Below, in pieces: positions 9,396 through 15,818 of a stretch of 64,000 nt of DNA (position 1 is the first letter of the stretch; each line of letters begins with the position of its first letter). The stretch comes from Andreprevotia chitinilytica DSM 18519. GTDB taxonomy: Bacteria > Pseudomonadota > Gammaproteobacteria > Burkholderiales > Chitinibacteraceae. A model generated the notes under the pieces. The model did not search any database. It was not told where the DNA came from and saw only the letters and a program-made list of their open reading frames with translations. The position numbers and the translations under genes were made by a program. Location of the stretch: assembly GCF_000711875.1 (NCBI RefSeq), contig NZ_JONM01000021.1:1-64000 (forward strand), written 5' to 3'.

Positions 9396-9470
9396 GTAGG
9401 TTGAGCGCAAGCGATACCCATGCGGTTTCGTTCAACGTGAGCGATGGGTATCGCAAGCTCAACCCATCCT
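9396..9470. repeat. Palindromic intergenic repeat (GGTTGAGC family)
   Basis: The arms ggttgagcgcaagcgataccc and gggtatcgcaagctcaaccc are nearly perfect inverted copies around a roughly 25-base spacer. It lies between ubiB and ada; no second copy of this family was noticed in the window. Confidence 0.75.
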
Positions 9471-9594
9471 GCGTGGCTACATATATTCCTTTTCATGTGC
9501 TCCAATTCAAAAGCAAGCGACGGAGTGTGCCCCGTCGCCGGCCGCGGCAAGATCAACCCATCGATCACACCGGTCAGCCGCCTTGGAGAACACC

Positions 9595-10677
9595 ATGAAC
9601 ACCCTTACCGATCTCCCCGTTTTCACCACCGACGACGAACGCTGGGCCGCCGTGCAGGCGCGTGATGGGCGGGCGGATGGCGTGTTCTGGTATTCGGTCG
9701 CCAGCACGGGCGTCTACTGCCGCCCCTCTTGCCCGTCACGGCCGGCCAAGCGCCAGAACGTTCGCTTTCATGCCAGTTGCGCCGATGCCGAGGCTGCCGG
9801 TTTTCGCCCGTGCAAACGTTGCAAACCCAACGAAGCGCCGCTCGCTGAGCGCCAAGCCGCAGCAATTGGTCGGGCCTGCCGTCTGATCGAAGCCAGCGAA
9901 ACGCTGCCGACGCTCGATGAGCTGGCAGAAGTCGCCGAGCTGAGTCGCTTCTATTTCCACCGCATCTTCAAAGCCGTCACTGGCCTCACGCCCAAGGACT
10001 ACGCTGCCGCCAACCGCGCCCGGCGCGTGACCGATGCACTGCCCGCCAGCGAGTCGGTCACGGCGGCTATTTACGATGCGGGCTTCAACTCGAGCGGGCG
10101 CTTCTATGCCGATGCCACCGGCCTCATCGGCATGGCCCCGGCCAAATATCGATCTGGCGGGCGCGGCGAGGTGATCCGCTTTGGCGTCGGTCAATGCTCG
10201 CTCGGCGCAATCCTCGTTGCCGCAACCGACAAAGGCGTGTGCTGCATCCTGCTCGGTGATGAGGCCGAAGCGCTGGTACACGATCTGCAAGACCGTTTTC
10301 CGCAGGCGCAGCTGACTGGGGGTGAGGCAGATTTCGAGCAATGGATGGCGCAAGTGATCGGCTTTGTTGATCTTCCGATGCAGCCGCTGAACCTCCCGCT
10401 GGACGTGCGCGGCACCGCCTTCCAGTTGCGGGTATGGCAAGCGCTGCGCGACATCCCGGCCGGCACAACGCTGAGTTACACCGACCTCGCCGAGCGCATC
10501 GGCTCGCCCAAGGCTGTCCGGGCGGTCGCAGCTGCCTGTGCGGCCAACAAGATCGCCGTTGCGATTCCCTGCCACCGGGTGGTGCGCAATGACGGCGCAC
10601 TGGCCGGGTATCGGTGGGGGATTGAGCGCAAGCGGAGTTTGCTGGCGTTGGAGCAGGTGGCTGAGTCGACGAAATAG
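9595..10677 (+). CDS. ada: Ada: methyl-DNA repair protein and transcriptional activator
   Basis: Three domains in 360 residues. The N-terminal Ada zinc domain carries four Cys (GVYCRPSC and CKRCKPN), of which the first accepts methyl groups from phosphotriesters. A central AraC-type helix-turn-helix follows (about 90-180, LAEVAELSRFYFHRIFKAVTG). The C-terminal O6-methylguanine methyltransferase has the active-site Cys in AIPCHRVV. Methylated Ada activates its own regulon. The ATG at 9595 is preceded by a good ggag site; an in-frame TTG four codons upstream is ignored. No convincing Ada box was found; AAAAGCAAG at about 9509 is only a weak resemblance. Confidence 0.95.
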   Translation: MNTLTDLPVFTTDDERWAAVQARDGRADGVFWYSVASTGVYCRPSCPSRPAKRQNVRFHASCADAEAAGFRPCKRCKPNEAPLAERQAAAIGRACRLIEASETLPTLDELAEVAELSRFYFHRIFKAVTGLTPKDYAAANRARRVTDALPASESVTAAIYDAGFNSSGRFYADATGLIGMAPAKYRSGGRGEVIRFGVGQCSLGAILVAATDKGVCCILLGDEAEALVHDLQDRFPQAQLTGGEADFEQWMAQVIGFVDLPMQPLNLPLDVRGTAFQLRVWQALRDIPAGTTLSYTDLAERIGSPKAVRAVAAACAANKIAVAIPCHRVVRNDGALAGYRWGIERKRSLLALEQVAESTK

Positions 10678-10721
10678 CGCGCCATGGTTGGTTGAAAATG
10701 CCAAACCTGGACTGGGTAAGG

Positions 10722-10750
10722 GTACGAAGGAATGCTGCTAAACTTCGTAC
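10722..10750. promoter_or_regulatory. Inverted repeat between ada and yefM
   Basis: A perfect eight-base inverted repeat, GTACGAAG-N13-CTTCGTAC, ends 23 bases before the yefM start and is followed by AATCTTTTTT. It may be the autoregulatory operator of the toxin-antitoxin pair (YefM operators contain GTACA-type palindromes) or the terminator of ada; the T run allows both. Confidence 0.45.
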
Positions 10751-10773
10751 AATCTTTTTTGGAGTTTCCCAGT

Positions 10774-11037
10774 ATGGATGCCCTTACCGCCAGCTATACG
10801 CGCCAGCATTTCGCCGACGTGATGCGCCGCGTTAACGATGACCACGCACCCGTGATCGTCACCACCCAGCGCGGCAAGCCCGTTGTCATCATGTCGCTGG
10901 ACGATTACAACGCCTTGGAAGAAACCGCCTATCTGCTGCGCAATCCCAAGGGCGCACAGCGTCTTATGGCTGCAGTGGAGCGCTACCAAAATGGCGAAGT
11001 CGAGCAGCACGATTTGCTCGATCCGGATGCCGAATGA
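10774..11037 (+). CDS. yefM: Antitoxin, YefM/Phd family
   Basis: An 87-residue antitoxin with the YefM N-terminal DNA-binding fold (TASYTRQHFADVMRRVNDDHAPVIVT, then RGKPVVIMSLDDYNALEET) and a charged C-terminal tail that would wrap the toxin. It neutralises the adjacent YoeB and represses the operon. The ATG at 10774 has a ggag site at the right distance. Its stop codon is followed at once by the yoeB start (TGAATG), so the two are co-translated. Confidence 0.93.
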   Translation: MDALTASYTRQHFADVMRRVNDDHAPVIVTTQRGKPVVIMSLDDYNALEETAYLLRNPKGAQRLMAAVERYQNGEVEQHDLLDPDAE

Positions 11038-11292
11038 ATGGATATCCGTTTCGACCGCAATGCCTGGGAGGACTACCTGTATTGGCAGCAGACCGACCGG
11101 GTGATTCTGAAACGGATCAATCTGCTGATTCGCGAAATCCAGCGCGATCCATTCGTCGGCATCGGCAAGCCGGAACCACTGAAGCATCAGCTTTCCGGTT
11201 TTTGGTCTCGCCGTATCAATGATGAACATCGCCTGGTGTACGCGGTTCGCGACGACACCGTGACCGTCTTGCAATGCAGGGATCACTACTGA
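11038..11292 (+). CDS. yoeB: Toxin YoeB, ribosome-dependent mRNA endonuclease
   Basis: An 84-residue RelE-superfamily toxin. Family hallmarks: the start [18 protein letters not shown], the central [21 protein letters not shown] carrying the catalytic Glu region, and the end [14 protein letters not shown] with the C-terminal CRDHY holding the His/Tyr residues that act in mRNA cleavage. Complete and paired with an intact antitoxin, so probably a working module. Confidence 0.95.
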   Translation: MDIRFDRNAWEDYLYWQQTDRVILKRINLLIREIQRDPFVGIGKPEPLKHQLSGFWSRRINDEHRLVYAVRDDTVTVLQCRDHY

Positions 11293-11359
11293 TCAGGTTC
11301 TTTGCAATTGCCCTATGAGTTCCTCATCGCCCATTCAACTACTGTTGTCCTTGCCTCAT

Positions 11360-11869
11360 ATGACTATTCGCCGACTTACCCCAGACGACGCTGCCGCATT
11401 CCAGGCATTACGCCTTAGCGCACTCCAAGACGCGCCGACCGCTTTCGGATCGAGCTATGAGGAAGAGAAAGATTTCCCCGTCGCTATGATCGAGGGACGT
11501 CTTGCGTTCCATCCAGACCGTGGCGTCTTTGGCGCTTTTGTCGAGCGCGAACTCGTTGGGCTTGTTGCGCTTGGTCGAGACAACAAGAAGAAGCTGGAGC
11601 ACAAGGCGCTTATTTGGGGTCTGTATGTGTCGCCAAGTGCCCGTGGAAAAGGGCTTGGGCGGCGCTTGCTTTTGCAAGCACTTGCATTGGCGAAATCGGT
11701 GAGTGGCATTAGCCAAGCCAATCTGAGCGTCAATGCGCGTAACGCGCATGCGATCCAGCTTTATGAGTCGCTTGGTTTCAAATCGTTTGGCCAAGAGCCA
11801 AGTGCCTTGATCATTGATGGCGAGCATCACGATGAAATGCACATGTGTCTTCGGCTGACAGAAAGCTAA
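11360..11869 (+). CDS. GNAT family N-acetyltransferase
   Basis: A 169-residue single-domain acetyltransferase. It starts with MTIRRLTPDDAAAFQALRL, has the acetyl-CoA-binding motif LYVSPSARGKGLGRRLL (RGKGLG loop) and motif B in NARNAHAIQLYESLGFKSFG. The acceptor substrate cannot be told. A start 15 codons upstream (11315) is open, but the residues before MTIRR do not look like part of the fold. A terminator follows. Confidence 0.85.
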   Translation: MTIRRLTPDDAAAFQALRLSALQDAPTAFGSSYEEEKDFPVAMIEGRLAFHPDRGVFGAFVERELVGLVALGRDNKKKLEHKALIWGLYVSPSARGKGLGRRLLLQALALAKSVSGISQANLSVNARNAHAIQLYESLGFKSFGQEPSALIIDGEHHDEMHMCLRLTES

Positions 11870-11909
11870 TTCTTCATTTCATTACCTCTTGCACTCATTG
11901 ACGTGAAAT

Positions 11910-11945
11910 AAAAAAAGGACAGGCCGAAGCCTGTCCTTTTTTTTG
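11910..11945. terminator. Bidirectional terminator
   Basis: The stem AGGACAGGC / GCCTGTCCT with loop CGAA is flanked by seven or more A residues on the left and eight T on the right. It separates the convergent acetyltransferase and chitinase genes and can serve both. Confidence 0.92.
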
Positions 11946-12000
11946 TTTCAAGCACCCGATACCCAGGCAGCCAAAGCCACCCAGGCATCGGCAAACAGCG

Positions 12001-13596
12001 TTACGGCAAGCTGTTCAGGTGCGGTTTCACCGTGTTGGCGAAGTTGTTGTTATTGCTCAAGTCCCAATTGATCGACCAATCCATCACGCCGCGCAACGTC
12101 GGGTACTTCGCGACCGGGATGTATTTGCCGCAGTTGGTGCCGGAGGTCAGGCAATCGACGGCCTTGTTGACCAGTGACGGGTCAACGTAGCCGCTGCCCG
12201 CGCCAGAGCTGGAGGCAGGCAGGCCAAGGCCGACCTGATCCGGGGTGGCGTATTGCAGCACGATGTCCGCCAGGGCGGTCATGAAGTCCTCGGTGCCTTC
12301 GTAGTACACATTGCCATCACGCCCCAGCATGCTGCCGGAGTTGTAGTACTGGGTGTTGATCATCGTGATGATGCCGGTGCCCTTTAGGTCTTGCAGGGCC
12401 TTGAGGTAGGTCTGGCTGCCGGCTTGCATGTCGATGGTTTGCGGGGCCATCGTCACGATGAGCTTCGAGCCGACCTTTTGGCGCAATTGCGTGAGTGCGC
12501 TTTCCAGCCCGCTGATGCTCAGGCCGTTTTCCAGATCGATATCGATGCCGTCAAAGCCGAATTGCTGGATCAGCGCGTAGGCGCTGTTGACGAAGTTGGT
12601 CACGTTGGTGGCCGAGCTCAGGTCGACATTGCCGTTCTGGCCGCCGATCGACAGCACCACGAAGCGGTTCTGGCTATGCAGCGTGTTGATGTCGCTGGTG
12701 AACTGGGCATCGGTATAGCCGCCGAGCTTGCCGGCCAGGCCGGAATCGACCGTGAACGAGATGCCGCCCGGGGTCGAGGTCGAGTTGGCGAAGGCGACTT
12801 CGATCACGTCGTAGTTCTTGTTGACGTTGGCGAGCGAAACGGTTGCCGCGCCGTTATCGAAGTTTTGCCAGTAGCCGACGAGCACATGCTTGGGCAACGT
12901 GCCGCTCGGGACCGGAGTGCCGATTGGCGTCGGGGTGGGGGTCGGTGTTGCTGTCGGGACTGGGGTCGCCGTCGGCACCGGGGTAGCGGTCGGCTTCGGG
13001 GTTGGCGTGGCCGTTGGGGTCGGCACCGGTGTGCCGCCGCCGCAGTTGCCCAGCACAGTCCAGTCCTTGCCAGAGCCGGACGGGCCGCTGTTGGTGGCCG
13101 GGTTGGCATTGGTCCACCAGTTGGCGACGTAATTCACGCCTTGGTAGGTCACCTTGTCGCCACCGTTGTAGTGATCCTTGGTGGAATCCCACGCGGCGTA
13201 GCAGGAGCTGACCGGTGTCGGTGTGGCGGTGGGTTTCGGTGTCGGGTCGACCACCGGGGTGATCGATGGGGTCGGCGTTGCTGTTGGCTTCGGCGTGGGG
13301 GTCGGGACTGGGGTTGCCGTGGGGGCCGGGGTGGCTGTCGGCGTACCGCCGGCATCCGCGCCCAGATCCGTCCACAGGCTGGCAACGGTCGGGTTCCAGC
13401 CGGTGCTGCTGTAGTCGGTTTGATTGACGGTGGCTTTGTAGTCGTGGCCGTTGTAAACCACGATGGTGCCGGCGGTGTAGTAGGTATCCGCCTGCCAGGC
13501 CGGATAAGCGGCGAACGCAAGTTGCGTTGCCAGTGCGGCGGGAAGCAGCGCGAGCGCCAGCTTGCCGTGTCCGCGTGCGAACAAGGTCGTTTTCAT
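12001..13596 (-). CDS. Secreted GH18 chitinase with two CBM5/12 modules
   Basis: Hydrolyses chitin outside the cell. In 531 residues: a Sec signal (1-29, cleaved after AFA), a CBM5/12-type module (about 30-80, YPAWQADTYYTAGTIVVYNG), a Pro/Thr linker, a second chitin-binding module (about 130-180, SCYAAW and [19 protein letters not shown]), a second Pro/Thr linker, and a GH18 domain from about 233. The catalytic motif FDGIDIDLE is complete, with the general acid at about Glu356. The fold resembles bacterial ChiD-type enzymes. Start at ATG 13596 with an aaggatggag site. The linkers are built from short repeats of TPTP/TATPVP. It lies directly upstream of the next chitinase on the same strand. 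Confidence 0.94.
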   Translation of the reverse strand: MKTTLFARGHGKLALALLPAALATQLAFAAYPAWQADTYYTAGTIVVYNGHDYKATVNQTDYSSTGWNPTVASLWTDLGADAGGTPTATPAPTATPVPTPTPKPTATPTPSITPVVDPTPKPTATPTPVSSCYAAWDSTKDHYNGGDKVTYQGVNYVANWWTNANPATNSGPSGSGKDWTVLGNCGGGTPVPTPTATPTPKPTATPVPTATPVPTATPTPTPTPIGTPVPSGTLPKHVLVGYWQNFDNGAATVSLANVNKNYDVIEVAFANSTSTPGGISFTVDSGLAGKLGGYTDAQFTSDINTLHSQNRFVVLSIGGQNGNVDLSSATNVTNFVNSAYALIQQFGFDGIDIDLENGLSISGLESALTQLRQKVGSKLIVTMAPQTIDMQAGSQTYLKALQDLKGTGIITMINTQYYNSGSMLGRDGNVYYEGTEDFMTALADIVLQYATPDQVGLGLPASSSGAGSGYVDPSLVNKAVDCLTSGTNCGKYIPVAKYPTLRGVMDWSINWDLSNNNNFANTVKPHLNSLP

Positions 13597-13626
13597 CACT
13601 CCATCCTTTAGTTTGATTTTTTACGT

Positions 13627-13691
13627 GATGACAACATGCTGCTGTCATCGAGGGGAATTCTATAAATATTCCCTTTCAAGTCAAGCGCTTG
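13627..13691 (-). promoter_or_regulatory. Promoter and stacked palindromes of the first chitinase
   Basis: Read on the minus strand, TTGACT (13679-13684), a 16-base spacer and TAGAAT (13657-13662) form a sigma-70-like promoter. Three palindromes surround it: CAAGCGCTTG (13682-13691) over the -35, GGGAAT-N9-ATTCCC (13653-13673) over the -10, and GATGACA-N9-TGTCATC (13627-13649) just downstream. Their positions suit operators; the regulators are unknown. Confidence 0.5.
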
Positions 13692-13793
13692 TGTGTACGA
13701 GCCATGCGTGCGTTGCATGCTGCGCAAAGCCGAAAACCCGCCAGGGTGAGCTGGCGGGTTTCGGGGTTCAGCTGGCTTGAAACAGGCCGGGGT

Positions 13794-15326
13794 TTATTGC
13801 AGCTTCCACAGCGTCGGCGTAGCTGGCGGGTTCCAGCCGGTGCCGACATACGCGGTGTGGGTCACCAGCGCGATGTAGTTCACGCCGCCGTAGCTCACGC
13901 AGCTGCCAACCGTGTAGGTATTGCCTTCTGCCCAAGCCGGGCAAGTGCCGGGGGTCGGCGTGGCAGTCGGGCTGGGTGTCGGGGCAGGGGTTGCGGTAGG
14001 GGTTGCTGTGGGCACCGGTGTGGCGGTGGGCTTCGGTGTCGGTGCAGTGGTCGGAACCGGTGTCGGGGCCGGTGTTGTACCGCTGCAGTTACCCAGCACA
14101 GTCCAATCCTTGCCGGAGCCGGACGGGCCGCTGGTGGTCGACGGATTGGCGTTGGTCCACCAGTTGGCGACGTAGTTGACGCCGTTCAGGGTGACCTTGT
14201 CGCCTTGGTTGTAGTGATCTTGCGTTGCGCTCCACGCGGCGTAGCAGGAGCCGCTCGGCGTCGGGGCCGGTGTCGGGACCGGGGTGGCGGTCGGCTTGGG
14301 TGTCGGCGCTGTCGTCGGTACGGTGGTCGGGCTTGGCGTCGGCGTGGGGGCCGGGCTGCCGGTCTTCACCGCCTTGAAGGTCTTGTAGAACTGGTAGTCG
14401 GTTTGCGGCGTGTTGGAGAAATCATCCACGCTGCCGGAGCCGCTACGGTCACGTTGCAGCGCCCAGAAGGCCAGCAGGCCGACGCCGTATTGCTTGGAGA
14501 AATTGGCCACGGTCGTCGCATCTGCCGTGGTGAACACCTCGGTCGAGACATCGTTCTGGCCGATCATGGGTGTGATGCCGACCATCGCCCACAACTCGCT
14601 GCTGCTCTTGCTGGTGTAAATCGACTGGAGCTGGCTGTAGAGCGAGTTGGCGGCCTGCACCGCCAGGTCGCCCATCTTCTTGCCGCTGGAAATCGACGAA
14701 CCGTAGTCCATCGTCATGATGTTGACCACGTTGATACGTACGCCGGCATTGGCGGCGCCTTGCACCAGCGCAACACCATCCGGTTCGAGGCCGGTTGGGT
14801 TCACCGGCAAGGTGAACGAGACGTACAAGTCCGGGTATTTGGCTTGCAGTGTCTTGATTGCCGCGTTGCGCACGCTATTCAGATTGCTTTGCGACAGCTG
14901 GCTGCCTTCCACGTCGAAGTCGAGCGCACGCACGCCGGTACGCTGCAGCAGGCCATCGATCAGGGTAGCCATCTGGGCACCGGTACAGCCGGCTTCCACA
15001 TACGTGCCGGATGCGCCGCCGAAGGAGATGATGACGCGGCCGCCGGCGGATTCGAAGGCAGTGACATCGCTCAGCATGTTGTCGACGTCGCCGCTGAGCG
15101 AGCAGCCACCGCCGGAGATGATGAAGGCCAGCGTGACGGCGTCGAGGCCGGCTTTGGACTTGGCATCCATCAGGCTGGTGAATTTATAGGCGCTATTGCC
15201 ATAGCCCCAGGTGAAGAAGTAGGGCGCGGCTTCCGTTGCGATGGCGCTGCTTTGGCCGAGCAGGCCAAGGGAGAGCGCGAGGGCAACCGCTTTGAGGCGG
15301 CGCGAGGTTTTTGCGATTGGCTTCAT
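13794..15326 (-). CDS. Secreted GH18 chitinase (PF-ChiA-like) with CBM5/12 modules
   Basis: The 510-residue exoenzyme has a signal peptide (1-29), an N-terminal GH18 domain (about 33-320) with [15 protein letters not shown] and the catalytic stretch RALDFDVEG. The acid Glu140 and the two nearer Asp are kept; the outermost Asp of DxxDxDxE is Arg, as in the PF-ChiA-like branch, so activity is expected. Then follow a Pro/Thr linker, a CBM5/12 module almost identical to that of the neighbouring chitinase, a second linker and a terminal module ([23 protein letters not shown]). The ATG at 15326 has ggag nine bases upstream. Domain order is the reverse of the other chitinase. Confidence 0.93.
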   Translation of the reverse strand: MKPIAKTSRRLKAVALALSLGLLGQSSAIATEAAPYFFTWGYGNSAYKFTSLMDAKSKAGLDAVTLAFIISGGGCSLSGDVDNMLSDVTAFESAGGRVIISFGGASGTYVEAGCTGAQMATLIDGLLQRTGVRALDFDVEGSQLSQSNLNSVRNAAIKTLQAKYPDLYVSFTLPVNPTGLEPDGVALVQGAANAGVRINVVNIMTMDYGSSISSGKKMGDLAVQAANSLYSQLQSIYTSKSSSELWAMVGITPMIGQNDVSTEVFTTADATTVANFSKQYGVGLLAFWALQRDRSGSGSVDDFSNTPQTDYQFYKTFKAVKTGSPAPTPTPSPTTVPTTAPTPKPTATPVPTPAPTPSGSCYAAWSATQDHYNQGDKVTLNGVNYVANWWTNANPSTTSGPSGSGKDWTVLGNCSGTTPAPTPVPTTAPTPKPTATPVPTATPTATPAPTPSPTATPTPGTCPAWAEGNTYTVGSCVSYGGVNYIALVTHTAYVGTGWNPPATPTLWKLQ

Positions 15327-15355
15327 TCGGTGAATCTCCATGTCATCTTCTATGA

Positions 15356-15470
15356 GAGCCGCTAACAAAATCCTGCTGGCGTTGTTGTGCTCGCTTGCCG
15401 TCCGACTTTGTACTGCCTGCGCGTCGCACGCCTAGCCAGCATCGCTACGCTGGATTTGGTTCGTGGCTCT
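15356..15470. repeat. Palindromic element with GCCGCTAACAAA ends, copy 1
   Basis: The gap 15327-15818 holds no gene but is rich in signals. This stretch, beginning gccgctaacaaaatcctgctgg and running through cgcttgccgtcc, gtactgcctgcg and cagcatcgctacgctgg, is the inverted homologue of 41107-41221. The right end (tttggttcgtggc) is a decayed form of the TTTGTTAGCGGC end. Confidence 0.7.
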
Positions 15471-15565
15471 TGGGTGGGTGCGGGTTGGTCTGTGCTGCTC
15501 CCGCTGCTGCGTAGAGTTCCCGACGTGGTATGGCGAAACAACGCATTGGAAATGCCTGTTTCACG

Positions 15566-15603
15566 GAAAGCGCTTTCATTTGAAAAATGGTTATATTTTT
15601 CAA
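15566..15603. promoter_or_regulatory. Adjacent perfect palindromes in the chitinase/sensor divergent region
   Basis: Two perfect inverted repeats stand two bases apart: GAAAGCGCTTTC (15566-15577), a 12-base palindrome with the central CG typical of LacI-family operators, and TTGAAAAAT-N6-ATTTTTCAA (15580-15603). They lie between the minus-strand chitinase and the plus-strand pseudo-chitinase regulator and could control both. The core AAGCGCTT also occurs at the -35 of the other chitinase. Confidence 0.5.
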
Positions 15604-15818
15604 TGATTTGTAGTCGTCCTTTGTTCGGGGTTATTTCACGAAAATCACCGTGATATGGCGTTTCCCGCCCCCAAAACCGCATAAAACGATGGACGGCAAG
15701 GGCTGATCCGGCTCACTTCCCGCAAGCGCGCAGTAGTATGCGAAGCAGTGGCGTTTCAACGCCCGACCAGGATTGATCCGATCTCGACGGATCGATCAAA
15801 AAAGGACGGAGATGAGAG

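Noticed and set aside
12890-14175. Plus-strand frames made of [10 protein letters not shown] repeats
   Set aside because: They are the reverse complement of the Pro/Thr linkers of the two chitinases, not silk- or PE-PGRS-like proteins.
14881-14910. Second chitinase as another inactive GH18, because the motif lacks the first Asp
   Set aside because: The acid Glu and the two nearer Asp are present, and the outer Asp is naturally absent in PF-ChiA-like enzymes, so it is kept as an active chitinase.
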